Origin: Acetatifactor aquisgranensis
GTDB taxonomy: Bacteria > Bacillota > Clostridia > Lachnospirales > Lachnospiraceae
DNA length: 64,000 nucleotides
NCBI RefSeq assembly: GCF_943193215.1
Contig: NZ_CALPDH010000007.1
Span: forward strand, 123,030-187,029
Direction of reading: 5' to 3'
This document shows, in pieces, positions 16,633 to 26,514 of the stretch. The translations under genes and the position numbers were made by a program. Under the pieces are notes generated by a model. It saw only the letters and a program-made list of their open reading frames with translations, was not told the origin of the DNA and ran no database searches. Numbering within the stretch: position 1 is the first letter of the stretch; each line of letters starts with the position of its first letter.

Positions 16633-17574
16633 TCAATGATATTTCCCGCCAAATGGATCTTCAATCACGATTCTGCCCTCCGCCGTGTCTCCAATGCCGC
16701 TATAGAGATCCGCTCTGCCGTCTTCCCGCAGCCGGATACCAGAAGAAAAAGCACAATCCGCCAGATTCGGCTTTTTCGCAGGCCAGTCAGGGTAGCTTCT
16801 CCTGGTACCGATGATTTTGGCATCCGATACCAGATACGTATCCGGATTGAACACAAAGGCAATATTCAGATAAACCTGCTGGCTGATGCCATTCTGCTCC
16901 TCAAGATAGCATCTGTGCCCAATGACACCTACACTCCCGTCTTCCAGCAGGAAACACTGGTTGCAACCGCCCCACTCATCTTTTCCGAAAAAACCGTCCA
17001 CGATTCTGGCCTGCTCTACCACCTTATCATCCAGCTCGCTGATATCCTTTATCACCGTAAAGCCTATCACGGACTCGCTGCCGTAAGCCTGCCTTACATG
17101 CTCTCCCCTGGGTCTCGAAAATACCCCCAGGCGTCCGTCCTTCAGCTCCACCATTCGGATATCCTTCATGTTTTTCGGTCCTGTGGTATAGTAGCGCAGG
17201 TGAAACGGATCCTTTCCCTTATAGAACACTCCGCAAAATCCTGCCAGCTTTCCCCTGGAGTAATCCACCCTGGTTCCTCCCAGCACAAACTCATTCTGTA
17301 CTTTCGCCACAAAAGGATCCTCCAGCTGGTAGACAAAAGATTCCGGCACGATTTCCCAGATATCCTCCGCCTTTTTGGAAAAAAGACGTACCGTGGAATT
17401 CGCCCATTCTTCCCTGCGCTCCACCCGTCCGAACAGATAGCTTTTGCCTTCATATGCAAAGGGAACCGAAGTATTATAGACATCATATCCTTCTACCCCT
17501 GCAAAAGTCAACAGATTTCTCTCATAAATCAATCCCTGTTGCTCGAAACGCTCTCTCATTTCTCTGATATCCAT
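16633..17574 (-). CDS. DUF1861-family protein, GH130/GH43-like propeller
   Basis: Protein of 313 aa. The segments VEGYDVYNTSVPFAYEG, LFGRVERREEW, FVYQLEDPFVAKVQNEFVLG and GGCNQCFLLEDGSVGVIGH fit the DUF1861 family, predicted to be a five-bladed beta-propeller related to GH130 and GH43. Its activity is not established to my knowledge. The start is ATG 17574 with AGGTGG upstream; an earlier GTG pair is possible. The gene lies 15 bp after the FAD oxidoreductase and 22 bp before GH130, so the two propeller proteins are likely made together and may act on successive bonds of one glycan. Confidence 0.75.
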   Translation of the reverse strand: MDIREMRERFEQQGLIYERNLLTFAGVEGYDVYNTSVPFAYEGKSYLFGRVERREEWANSTVRLFSKKAEDIWEIVPESFVYQLEDPFVAKVQNEFVLGGTRVDYSRGKLAGFCGVFYKGKDPFHLRYYTTGPKNMKDIRMVELKDGRLGVFSRPRGEHVRQAYGSESVIGFTVIKDISELDDKVVEQARIVDGFFGKDEWGGCNQCFLLEDGSVGVIGHRCYLEEQNGISQQVYLNIAFVFNPDTYLVSDAKIIGTRRSYPDWPAKKPNLADCAFSSGIRLREDGRADLYSGIGDTAEGRIVIEDPFGGKYH

Positions 17575-17589
17575 TCTTTTCACCACCTC

Positions 17590-18900
17590 TCAACCTCTGT
17601 AATTGGGCAGAAAACATCCATTGCCTGCCAGCATCTTCTGAAGCTCCTGCACCGAAATCCCCCTGACCGTGCAGCCTCCGGCAGCTGCCAGATGCGCCGC
17701 CGTTCCCGCAGCCTGTCCCAGGATATAACAGCCAGGCATCACGCGGACAGAGGCCTGCACATAATGATCGCAGCTGATGCATCTTCCCGCCACAAGCAGA
17801 TTGTCAAAATCTCTGACCACAAGGCTCCTGTAAGGAATCCCATAGCTCTCGCCCTTGCCATACCGGTATCTTTTATTGTAATCCTCACTGAACTGTTTGA
17901 ACTGAGCCGCTCCCATGGAAGGATGGATATCGATAGGGTAGGCATATCGTCCTATTTCATCCGCAAAAACCGCTCTCTTCTCATAATCTTCCACAGACAG
18001 CACATAATCCCCCTCAATCCTTCTGGAAGCCCGTACCCCCAGCACATCTGCCGTCCCCACCAGGATGGCATCCTGAAAGCCCGGCACATATTTTTGATAA
18101 TAGGCCTCATACTGAGGCAGTATCCTGCGCTGATGCACCATGGCCCTGGACACTTCTGTGGTGTTCAGGGCATCTACATCATAGGCATGACCGCAATTTC
18201 CGCCACCCTCATGCTCTCCCACCTGCCAGATACCGGGCAGGTGCCTGTCCTCCTGCTCGAAAAGCCTCTCTTCAAAGGCCTGTCCCAGGTAAGAGCTCTG
18301 ATCGATTCCCTCCGCCTGCTTCCAGTCGATGTTCGTCCAGTAGGAACATAAAGTGGACGGCATGGTCACTCCGTTCTCATCTCCCTCCTGATACCCGGCG
18401 CCGGCCATTACACATAAATCTCCATCGCCGGTACAGTCGATAAACACCTTTGCCCTCACAGCGTACAAGCCTTCTTTGGCCGCAAGAATCACATATTCCA
18501 CCTGACCGTCCTCCGCCTTGACATCCACGATTCTGGTCATCAGCTGGTATTCGATGCCGGCCTCGGTAATCATTTCGTCATAGACCCGTTTCAACGTCTC
18601 CTTGTGGATTCCCATCTTTTTGCAGTATTTTCCGGTCTTATCGCCATACAATCTGTCCAGGATTTCCTTGCCCAGGCCTGCGCAGAGCAAATGGACCCCA
18701 TCCGTAATCTGCATATAGGCAGGTACTAGTCCCACAGTGCCCATGCCGCCGAAACTGCCCGTATTCTCTGCAATCATGACGCTGCTGCCCAGTCTCGCCG
18801 CCGCAACCGCTGCAGTCACTCCCGCAGGGCCGCCGCCGCCCACGAACACATCCACCTCATATTTCACCGGTATCTCTCTCTGATAGCTGAAACTGTCCAT
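17590..18900 (-). CDS. FAD-dependent oxidoreductase (FAD_oxidored family)
   Basis: Protein of about 436 aa. The dinucleotide-binding motif VFVGGGGPAGVTAAVAAARLG lies near the N-terminus, followed by the GSFGGMGTVGLVP flavin segment, CTGDGDLCVMAGAGY, and a C-terminal CISCDHYVQASVRVMPGCYILGQAAG block. This matches PF12831 flavoproteins, common in clostridial glycan loci and of mostly unknown substrate. ATG 18900 is best supported (GGAAGAG six bases upstream); ATG 18918 and TTG 18930 are in-frame alternatives. It may oxidise or dehydrate a sugar or aglycone released by the neighbouring hydrolases. Confidence 0.84.
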   Translation of the reverse strand: MDSFSYQREIPVKYEVDVFVGGGGPAGVTAAVAAARLGSSVMIAENTGSFGGMGTVGLVPAYMQITDGVHLLCAGLGKEILDRLYGDKTGKYCKKMGIHKETLKRVYDEMITEAGIEYQLMTRIVDVKAEDGQVEYVILAAKEGLYAVRAKVFIDCTGDGDLCVMAGAGYQEGDENGVTMPSTLCSYWTNIDWKQAEGIDQSSYLGQAFEERLFEQEDRHLPGIWQVGEHEGGGNCGHAYDVDALNTTEVSRAMVHQRRILPQYEAYYQKYVPGFQDAILVGTADVLGVRASRRIEGDYVLSVEDYEKRAVFADEIGRYAYPIDIHPSMGAAQFKQFSEDYNKRYRYGKGESYGIPYRSLVVRDFDNLLVAGRCISCDHYVQASVRVMPGCYILGQAAGTAAHLAAAGGCTVRGISVQELQKMLAGNGCFLPNYRG

Positions 18901-18962
18901 TTTCTCTTCCTTTTCCATAGAATGTTTCAAATGCGCTTTTATGTTAAATTTTCGTTTGTTTT

Positions 18963-21188
18963 TTAATGTTTTTCAAGTTTCATCATCTCAGCAGCCGCCA
19001 TCATCACGATTCCCGTGCCGTGGTCGTCATTCTTCTTGGCCGGCAGCTGCTTATAGTACTCCGCATCTTTCGCGCAGCCCGATCCCAGGCACACGCCGTA
19101 TACATCCCCCGCAGCGTCCACAGAATGCTGCAGCAGGGCATTCCAGGCCTTTTCCATACAGGACAGATAGTCCTTTGCCTCCAGCCATCCCCTGTTCACT
19201 CCGCGGACAATGCTTAACAGGAACATGGCCGTGCAGGATGTCTCCTGATAGGAATCCGGCCGGTTGAGCACCTGATGCCACATACCGGAGGAATCCTGGC
19301 AGGACAGAATGCCTTGCATAAATCTCCGATACAGCTGAAGCTCCTCATCCCAGCGCGGGTTCTCCTTCGGAAGAAGGGACAGAATCTCCGTGAGCGTCAC
19401 GGCAATCCAGCCGTTCCCGCGCCCCCAGGGAATCCCGCTCATCTGCTCTTCCTCCGGGAAATAGATATGGGAAAAAATCTGCTCTTCCTCTATCCAGAGA
19501 CGCTTTCGGAAGCCCTCCACCTGCAAGTGAACTTCTTCCTCATAAGCCTTGTCGCCGGTCAGGCGATACAGCCTGGCCAGAAACGGACAGCTCATATACA
19601 AATCGTCCGCCCACATGGTCTTCACCCGGAAATAGGTTCCGTCCGGAAACCTTGGGATATGGGTCATCACCGCCTCCCCCACGGCGCGGATGACCGGAAG
19701 GAGCTTCGGATTCCCCGTCATCTCATAGGCCTCAATCAGAGAGACCCCAATCGTACCGCAGGCGTCCAAATCCGGAAGCCCCCATGCCCTGGGCGTGAGC
19801 GTAGGATCGCCGAACTGCTCTTTGTCCCAGTCCTTGTAGTCAAAGTAATCCGCCATGGTCTGGATGCTGTCCAGATAATACTGAAGATGTTCTCTGTTGC
19901 CAGTGGTCTTCGCGGCGTGCATCAGGCCGTGCAGCCCCACCTGAACCGCATAGAACCATTGTCCGAAAAAGATACCGTCCCGATACGGCCTGATGTAAGC
20001 CTCTCTCTGGGGCATGCGCCAGAAGGCATGCCGATAGTTTCCCAGCGGGTAAGGGCGCTGAAACTGTATCTCATGTTCCGGCGCGAAGGGAATTAACAGA
20101 GAATCTCCCACCTCCGTCACGAAAGGCCCAGTCACAATCCAGCGTGCCTGTCTTCCCTTCCCGATTTTCACGAACGGCACACAGTTCACTATATTTCCGT
20201 CCTCTGTCCGGACAGCTCCGTCCAGCCACCATTCCCTGTCCGTCCGGGGCAGCTTTACCAGGATTTCCATATCTTTCCCGTTTCCCACAATGGGAATCTC
20301 CGTCTCCCTGCCCTCCGGAATCCGGAAGACATTTCCGTCTGCAAACACGCAGGCAGATCCGGAAGCCTCAAGCCGCAGCACATATCGCTCCCCTTCTCTG
20401 CTCTGCACATAGCTCAGCGCGTAGGCACAGCCCTCACTGTCACCATATGCTTCCCCAAAATCCACGCGGCTTCCCAGGCATTCTTCTTTCCATCTGGGCT
20501 CCCACTGTACCCTGCCGCCGGAAGGCAGCGCAAGCACATCGCCATAGCCAATCTTCCCCCGCTCTATGGATGCCTCCAGGTCGTGTGCATCAGCGCCTGC
20601 GGGCAATGGTCCGATATGCGCGAAGCCTTCTATCCCTTCCATCTGTTCAAAGGGCAGCGTGGGACGCACCGACAGAAGGTAATCCCTGGTCCACCGGAAA
20701 GGGTACCGGGGATAGGCGATATAGAGCAGAAGCCCCCAGTTATCCTTCCCCTTTTCACACCTCATCAGCAGGTCGTTCTTTCCTTTTCGCAAATCTACCT
20801 GCACAATGGTGTATTCCGATTCCTTCGTCACTGCGGACAAAGGCTTTTCCAGCCCCTTGCCATCGTAAACGATTCTACCGTTCAGCCAGATTCTGGCATT
20901 TCCCGCAATCGTAAGCGCCGCCTCGCAGTCCCTGTCCGCCATAGCCCAGGTTCTGATATAGGCAGTGTCCCCTATCTGCGCCCGGGGATAAGTCTGCTCC
21001 AGATTCAGCTCCGCCATCTGTGAAATTGGCTTCAGCGCCATATGCTCCTGTTTGAAATAGGGGCGCAGGGTCAGTTCCACCCGCGACCGATGTACCAGCA
21101 TCCTCTCACTGATCAGACGGATAACCTCTTCAGGCTCCCGAAAGCCCTTTTCATAGGCCGAATCCTTCCTCTGAAGAACTTCATTCAT
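18963..21188 (-). CDS. GH105/GH88-type unsaturated uronyl hydrolase with N-terminal beta domains
   Basis: Protein of 741 aa. The C-terminal 350 residues match the alpha/alpha barrel of YteR/YesR unsaturated rhamnogalacturonyl hydrolases: GLHGLMHAAKTTG, LPDLDACGTIGVSLIEAYE, VKTMWADDLYMSCPFLARLY and GIPWGRGNGWIAV. The Asp residues around WADD and DLDA would be catalytic. The N-terminal 380 residues are beta-rich and contain NARIWLNGRIVYDGKGLE, a galactose-binding-like module. The start ATG 21188 follows GGAAAGGA; upstream in-frame codons are less likely. No signal peptide is seen, so it should act in the cytoplasm on lyase-derived oligosaccharides. It lies 84 bp downstream of the 853-aa gene. 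Confidence 0.86.
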   Translation of the reverse strand: MNEVLQRKDSAYEKGFREPEEVIRLISERMLVHRSRVELTLRPYFKQEHMALKPISQMAELNLEQTYPRAQIGDTAYIRTWAMADRDCEAALTIAGNARIWLNGRIVYDGKGLEKPLSAVTKESEYTIVQVDLRKGKNDLLMRCEKGKDNWGLLLYIAYPRYPFRWTRDYLLSVRPTLPFEQMEGIEGFAHIGPLPAGADAHDLEASIERGKIGYGDVLALPSGGRVQWEPRWKEECLGSRVDFGEAYGDSEGCAYALSYVQSREGERYVLRLEASGSACVFADGNVFRIPEGRETEIPIVGNGKDMEILVKLPRTDREWWLDGAVRTEDGNIVNCVPFVKIGKGRQARWIVTGPFVTEVGDSLLIPFAPEHEIQFQRPYPLGNYRHAFWRMPQREAYIRPYRDGIFFGQWFYAVQVGLHGLMHAAKTTGNREHLQYYLDSIQTMADYFDYKDWDKEQFGDPTLTPRAWGLPDLDACGTIGVSLIEAYEMTGNPKLLPVIRAVGEAVMTHIPRFPDGTYFRVKTMWADDLYMSCPFLARLYRLTGDKAYEEEVHLQVEGFRKRLWIEEEQIFSHIYFPEEEQMSGIPWGRGNGWIAVTLTEILSLLPKENPRWDEELQLYRRFMQGILSCQDSSGMWHQVLNRPDSYQETSCTAMFLLSIVRGVNRGWLEAKDYLSCMEKAWNALLQHSVDAAGDVYGVCLGSGCAKDAEYYKQLPAKKNDDHGTGIVMMAAAEMMKLEKH

Positions 21189-21272
21189 ATTTTCCCATTC
21201 CTTTCCTGTCTGAAAGCTATAACACACTCGGTCAAGGATATCCTTCACGACACCCTTGACCGGTAACCATTT

Positions 21273-23834
21273 TTATTCGCTTGCCGGGTACGACCACTGA
21301 GTGACCGTAAAACCGGGACATGTATACGCAAAACGACCGCTGCCATAGCGAGAGTGCAGATACGGACAGGACACCAGGTCGTCCGACACCGGCACAGGCT
21401 GTCCGTCCGCCAGGAATCCTTCTGCCAGGCCGAATTCCAGCCTGCCGCTGCCCGGAGAGACAAACAAAAACTGCTCCCCCTCCTGCGCGACCTTTGCCGC
21501 AAGCATCTTTTTCCGGAAGTCGGCAAAGCTGCCGTCCTCCCGCCTGCTGCCGCACTCTGCCAGCCACACGGTCTCATTGCCGTCGCAGACCAGCTCCCTT
21601 CCGGCATAAGCGCCTTCCTTTCGGAAAGAGTGAGGCGCACTGGAATAAACACCTACATAGCTGTCGCCCTTGCGTCCAAATGTCCATCCCTCCTCGGACA
21701 CCACCTCATCGAACTTACGGACATTGAAATGGCAATGAGTCATCCAGATATCCGGATTATCCACATTGTGCCATATCACAGCCAGCGTACGGCCGTGCAT
21801 CAGCACCCGGGGCAGAAACGCCTGACCAGCCCAGTAATCCGGACGCAGCCCGCTTCCCTCCGCCACATTGTTGGGCGATGAGAAGAACAGGGTGATGTCT
21901 CCCGGCAGGGCAATCATGGCAGAGATAAAGTGCATGTCGCACATTCCCACATTATGGTCCCGGACACCGCCAATCATGTACTCCGGCGTACGGCGGATGG
22001 TAAAGTCCGCATTGTGCTTGTCGAAATGCATGATGCCCTCTTTGAAGGTAAAGGTCGCCGGCGTGAAATCGTCCGCCAGTTCACAGAGCGCTTTCGGAGG
22101 CACATAATAGCTGAACGCCATCTCCTGATTGGCAAACTTCACATTGGCAGGCGCATTTCCAAAGTACATCCAGAACAGGCCGTTGATGGTGCTGGAAAAT
22201 CTGCTCCTCAACGGCATATTATAGCTGCGCCCTCTCGGCGTCGCCATCACCCCGTCAAAATTGCTGACCGCAAAGATGAAGGTCAGGAAGTCCAGAAGCA
22301 CGTTCACCATATTGCGCAGCGGATATTCCTCCATGGGAAGCACCTCCCGCAGCACCAGAAGCGCCGACAGCGTCACCGGCAGATAGGAATCCGAATGGGG
22401 CTCATCAAAGCCCACGCGGCAGCGCTGGTTCAGCCATTCCACCAGATGCATACGTCCCTTTAAGGAATGGTACATGCCATTCTGTCCGCAGTTCGTGAAG
22501 ATATCCTCCGGATACAGCAGTCCCGCCAGATACTCACAGACATGGAAACCGATGCGATGGTTTTCCGAGCAGTAGAACATGGAAGACGTCCCCGGCTCAT
22601 CCACCCAATAGCGGAAACCAAGCGCCGCGTCCTTCACCATCTGTACGATTTCTCTGTCCAGCAGACCGGCTCCCCTGTCTTCCCACATCAGCCAGAGCAA
22701 AGGCAGAAGGTCAAAATCGGCGCAGTCTGCTCTGGTCTCGATTTTCCGGCACATGAGGCGAATCTTATCAGGATTGATTTCCCCGGCTCGTCCCAGACGA
22801 TACAGCCCCAGGGCATTCCCCTGGTCTGCAAGACGCTCCAAAGTCAGCTGCCGTCTCTCCTCAAAATGTTCCCAGCCGGGACAGGGCGCCAGCACCTCAA
22901 CCATCATAAACTTCAATTCCTTCTCCGTCAGGAGCGTACCGTCAGGCAGCCGCCAGGCCATATTGACATGATACTCTCCCGGCCCGCCGATTCCCCCCAA
23001 CGCAACATACCCTTCCTCGTCAGCCACGCTCTCCGCATCATCCCCGGCCCCCAGAACAGCCGAAAACAGTGATTCTCCGTTCGCAGAATAAACCTGCAGT
23101 TCCACCCGACAGTGAGAAAGAGGATATCCTCCCACATGCAGCTTTGGCGTCTCTCCCAAGACATAACTGTCATCCTCCAGATAGGTCTCCAGCTGGCTGC
23201 GGAAGATTTCTCCCCGCACTTTCTCCGGCATATTCAGAGGCACAATAGCACGCAAAGGAGTCTGGCTGGATACAAGCTCCATGCTGAAGCTGATGCCGGT
23301 TCCCCTGTCCACCTTCCCGGTGACGGCAATCAAAGTATTCCTGCCGGCCCGCAGCTTCAGTGTCAGCACCTCACGATTGGGATTTACCACATGTTCGAAC
23401 ACATAGCGGCGAGGACGCTTTCTGGCATGAATATCCGTGTTGTCGTATACCGTCCTGCCATTGAGCAGCACCAAAAGCCGACATTCCTGCGTCCGCACCG
23501 TAATCTCCTGGGCACACTCGCTTTCCAGCTCCAGATAGACCGGCATCATCGCCAGCTTTTCCATGACATAATAATGTCCGTCCGCATATCTCGGCGACTG
23601 TGCGTCGCATACAGTCCATTTTCCTTGCATTCCACAGAGAGTAAAGGAATCAAACTCGCGAAATTCCTGTCCCGCAAAATCTGTCTGTGCCTGAGTCAAC
23701 GCTTCTTCGAAATAGGCCCGCATGGCCTTTCCCGTACGTTCTCCCGGATAATCTTTCTCCAGAACCCCGGCTACCATGAACGGACGGATGGGCTTTCCCG
23801 GAACCAGTTCCTGACTAAAATATGTATTCTGCAT
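21273..23834 (-). CDS. Large uncharacterised enzyme-like protein, predicted alpha/alpha-barrel
   Basis: Protein of 853 aa with no signal peptide. Residues about 1-340 are beta-rich; the segment CRLLVLLNGRTVYDN looks like the galactose-binding-like module of the neighbouring GH105 protein. Residues about 340-600 are helical and include SENHRIGFHVCEYLAGLLYP and WLNQRCRVGFDEPHSDSY, the layout of an alpha/alpha toroid like those of polysaccharide lyases and uronyl hydrolases. The C-terminal 250 residues are beta-sandwich-like (YMIGGVRDHNVGMCDMHF). I recognise no named CAZy family. The start ATG follows a perfect AAGGAGGTAACGT. It lies between the binding protein and GH105, so it probably acts on the same imported glycan. 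Confidence 0.8.
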   Translation of the reverse strand: MQNTYFSQELVPGKPIRPFMVAGVLEKDYPGERTGKAMRAYFEEALTQAQTDFAGQEFREFDSFTLCGMQGKWTVCDAQSPRYADGHYYVMEKLAMMPVYLELESECAQEITVRTQECRLLVLLNGRTVYDNTDIHARKRPRRYVFEHVVNPNREVLTLKLRAGRNTLIAVTGKVDRGTGISFSMELVSSQTPLRAIVPLNMPEKVRGEIFRSQLETYLEDDSYVLGETPKLHVGGYPLSHCRVELQVYSANGESLFSAVLGAGDDAESVADEEGYVALGGIGGPGEYHVNMAWRLPDGTLLTEKELKFMMVEVLAPCPGWEHFEERRQLTLERLADQGNALGLYRLGRAGEINPDKIRLMCRKIETRADCADFDLLPLLWLMWEDRGAGLLDREIVQMVKDAALGFRYWVDEPGTSSMFYCSENHRIGFHVCEYLAGLLYPEDIFTNCGQNGMYHSLKGRMHLVEWLNQRCRVGFDEPHSDSYLPVTLSALLVLREVLPMEEYPLRNMVNVLLDFLTFIFAVSNFDGVMATPRGRSYNMPLRSRFSSTINGLFWMYFGNAPANVKFANQEMAFSYYVPPKALCELADDFTPATFTFKEGIMHFDKHNADFTIRRTPEYMIGGVRDHNVGMCDMHFISAMIALPGDITLFFSSPNNVAEGSGLRPDYWAGQAFLPRVLMHGRTLAVIWHNVDNPDIWMTHCHFNVRKFDEVVSEEGWTFGRKGDSYVGVYSSAPHSFRKEGAYAGRELVCDGNETVWLAECGSRREDGSFADFRKKMLAAKVAQEGEQFLFVSPGSGRLEFGLAEGFLADGQPVPVSDDLVSCPYLHSRYGSGRFAYTCPGFTVTQWSYPASE

Positions 23835-23860
23835 ACGTTACCTCCTTCAGCGTACAGAAA

Positions 23861-23895
23861 ACGCAAGCCTGCACTTACCGAACACAGGCTTGCGT
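23861..23895 (-). terminator. Hairpin after the binding-protein gene, possible partial terminator
   Basis: ACGCAAGCCTG pairs with CAGGCTTGCGT around a 13-base loop, followed on the minus strand by TTTTC only. It could stop part of transcription or protect the 3' end of the binding-protein message, so that more binding protein is made than enzymes. Confidence 0.55.
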
Positions 23896-23914
23896 CTATC
23901 GCGCCATTCAGCAA

Positions 23915-25567
23915 TTACTTTTCGGCTTCCAGTTTATTATAGAGCTCGATTCTTTGGTCTATCACTTCCTGTCCACCAGCATCCAGATAATCCTGCAGCA
24001 CCTTGTCATAAGCCGCATCAAATTCTTCCGGTTTGCAGGTAATCAGCATGGGAATCTCACTTCCCAGACCAGGTAATAATCCGGCATATTTCTCATCGGC
24101 TTCCGTCTTTATCCCCTGGAAATAATAGTCTGCCCGTCCACCTACCTCTGCGGCCTTGAACGCATCATATACCAGCATCTTCATTTTGGCTGTTACCTCA
24201 TCCATTCCCTCTGTGGAATCCTGATATCCATACGGCTTACCGTTATAAACCAGCATCATATCTCCCACATTGATACGTTCGAAGTCATACTCAGAGGCTG
24301 CTTTCTCCTCATCCGTATACGGAATCGTGACAACCGTATTACCGTCCATCTCATAATGCACGCCTTCGAATCCATAGTGCAGCACCTTAGCATTATCCCA
24401 GACAGAAAGCCAGTCCAGATACTTGATGGCATTTTCAGGGTTCTTGCAGGTAGCAGGAACCGCGATATACATACCGGTAGGTGCATAGACTCTGTTGAAC
24501 TGTTCTCCGTTTACATTGTCCAGATAGAACGGAACCACTTCCGCTTCAGAATCCGTCTCATACAGAGCCTTCACCCCTGTCACTTCCGCCGCGTCATGGC
24601 CAAATGCCAGGATACGGCCGTTGCTGAGCAGGCCATTGAAGGAGGTATAGGATGTATCAGTATCTACCATGAAATCCGGATCCGCCAGGCCCTCATTGTA
24701 CAGCTGGTTCAGGTAACGCACGCCTTCCTTGTATCCGGGCCAGAACATATCGTTGTAGCAGGCATGCATTTCATCCGTCAGGTTCGGCGTGTCTATGAAA
24801 GCCTTCATGATGGTGTCTGCCAGGCCCGCGTCCCAGGCGCCAATCAGACCAAGAGGGAACATCTCGCTTCCCTGGTTGGAGGGATCCAAATCCTTGAACT
24901 GATGAAGCAGATCCGTGAAGTCTTCTATACTCATATGATAGATTCCATCTGCATCTGTCTGCAGCGTATAGCCTATATCATCCAGCCAGTCCTTGCGGAT
25001 ATACATGCTATGCCAGCCTACATCCGCACGCTTCGCCACGATAGCCCACTGATTTCCCTCTGATTGTCCATAGGACATCGTCTCTCCCAGATTTTCCTGC
25101 AGATTGGGGCCATACTGCTGAATCAAATCGCCCAGTTCCACCAGACCGCCATCCTTGCCGAACTGCATAATCATATTGCTGTCATAGCTAAAGATAATAT
25201 CTGGAGCTGAATCGGATGCCATCATGGTATTCACCTTCTGGGCATCCTCGGAACGCGGAACCGGAACGAAGGTCAAAGTGATGTTATTAGGATCCCCAAA
25301 CTCCTGCTGAATCCAGCGAGTCCAATAATTATCCGTTGCAGAGCCATAGGTCTCTGTGGTGTTGCCGCGCTCATAAATCATAACAGAAAGCGTCGTCGCA
25401 TCCGCAGGAGCCTCCTGGTTTCCCTGATTCCCTTCACTCGACTGGCTTTCCTGACTCCCCTCATTCGGCTGGCTTTCTGCGCCGCCGGACGGTTCGCCGG
25501 AGCTCCCGCAGGCCGTAAGCCCCAATACCAATGCCGATGTCAGCATCATAGAAAATAACTTCCTCAT
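23915..25567 (-). CDS. Extracellular sugar-binding lipoprotein, LplA type
   Basis: Solute-binding protein of 550 aa. The lipoprotein signal ends in LGLTACGSSG, followed by a Ser/Gln/Glu-rich linker. The body follows the large clostridial LplA/YtcQ pattern: VPRSEDAQKVNTMMASDSAPDIIF near residue 130, then WAIVAKRADVGWHSMYIRKDWLD and a C-terminal DPEN-like sugar-binding half. The ATG follows AAAGGAGGTACTGTTT. Both permease genes lie immediately upstream in the same operon. The ligand is probably an oligosaccharide, possibly with uronic acid or mannose units judging from the linked GH105 and GH130 genes; that is inference. Confidence 0.93.
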   Translation of the reverse strand: MRKLFSMMLTSALVLGLTACGSSGEPSGGAESQPNEGSQESQSSEGNQGNQEAPADATTLSVMIYERGNTTETYGSATDNYWTRWIQQEFGDPNNITLTFVPVPRSEDAQKVNTMMASDSAPDIIFSYDSNMIMQFGKDGGLVELGDLIQQYGPNLQENLGETMSYGQSEGNQWAIVAKRADVGWHSMYIRKDWLDDIGYTLQTDADGIYHMSIEDFTDLLHQFKDLDPSNQGSEMFPLGLIGAWDAGLADTIMKAFIDTPNLTDEMHACYNDMFWPGYKEGVRYLNQLYNEGLADPDFMVDTDTSYTSFNGLLSNGRILAFGHDAAEVTGVKALYETDSEAEVVPFYLDNVNGEQFNRVYAPTGMYIAVPATCKNPENAIKYLDWLSVWDNAKVLHYGFEGVHYEMDGNTVVTIPYTDEEKAASEYDFERINVGDMMLVYNGKPYGYQDSTEGMDEVTAKMKMLVYDAFKAAEVGGRADYYFQGIKTEADEKYAGLLPGLGSEIPMLITCKPEEFDAAYDKVLQDYLDAGGQEVIDQRIELYNKLEAEK

Positions 25568-25642
25568 AAACAGTACCTCCTTTAATTTTAGTTTTTATGT
25601 ATTTGCCGAATCATCGGCAGAATAACCTGTTGCAACTTTTAA

Positions 25643-26503
25643 TCAGCCCTTCACGGAACCAATCATGACGCCCTTCACGAAATATTTCTGGAGCCATGGA
25701 TAGACAATCATAACCGGAATCATGCTGAAGACCAGGCAGGAAGCCTTTACAGTCTCCGCAATCAGATTCGCCTTCATCTCCGGGATGTCCTCCAGCATTG
25801 TGTTCACCTGGCTGGCTTGAATCAGCTGGCGCAGGCGCACCTGGATGGTGTACAGCCTCTCATCATTGATATAAAGGATTGCATCCATGAAACCGTTCCA
25901 GCGGCCCACGGCATAGAACAGGGCCAGCGTAGCCAACATGGCCTTGGACAGGGGCAATACAATCCTCACCAGCACCACAAAATCATTTGCTCCATCCACA
26001 TAAGCCGATTCTTCCAGTTCCCTGGGCATGGACTGGAAAAAACTTTTCATCAAAATCATGTTGTAGGTAGACAACATGCCCGGCAGAATCAACACCCAGA
26101 AATTATTGAGCAGTCCCAGGGACTTGATATTCAGATAGCCCGGAATCATGCCGCCGCTGAAATACATGGTAAAAAGGATATAGAGCAGCAGCGGTGCCTT
26201 GAATTTCAGGTCAGGGCGCGACAGCGGATAAGCGCACAAAATCGTCATCACCAGGCAGATTAAAGTGTAGGCCACTGTCAGAAACAGGGTGAACCACATG
26301 GAATCCATCAAACCCTTATTGTTGAATACTGCTTTGTAGGCAGACAAGTCCCACCCTTTCGGCCAGAGGAAGACCTCTCCCCTCATGACGGCTGTCTTGT
26401 CGGAAAAGGACATTGCAACAATGTGCAGAAACGGAATCAGGCAGCACAGACCGACGATAACCACTACCAACACCGTAAATATCTTAAATACCTTATCCTT
26501 CAT
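25643..26503 (-). CDS. Sugar ABC transporter permease, LplC/YtcP type
   Basis: Membrane protein of 286 aa with six predicted helices. It has the binding-protein-dependent permease EAA-type loop ELEESAYVDGANDFVVLVRIVLPLSKA and the typical ending YFVKGVMIGSVKG. The start ATG 26503 follows GGAGGG; an in-frame codon at 26518 would overlap the preceding gene. It lies 11 bp downstream of the partner permease. No ATPase gene is in this locus, as is usual for CUT1 systems that use a shared MsmK/UgpC-type ATPase encoded elsewhere. Confidence 0.94.
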   Translation of the reverse strand: MKDKVFKIFTVLVVVIVGLCCLIPFLHIVAMSFSDKTAVMRGEVFLWPKGWDLSAYKAVFNNKGLMDSMWFTLFLTVAYTLICLVMTILCAYPLSRPDLKFKAPLLLYILFTMYFSGGMIPGYLNIKSLGLLNNFWVLILPGMLSTYNMILMKSFFQSMPRELEESAYVDGANDFVVLVRIVLPLSKAMLATLALFYAVGRWNGFMDAILYINDERLYTIQVRLRQLIQASQVNTMLEDIPEMKANLIAETVKASCLVFSMIPVMIVYPWLQKYFVKGVMIGSVKG

Positions 26504-26514
26504 GCTTTCCCTCC

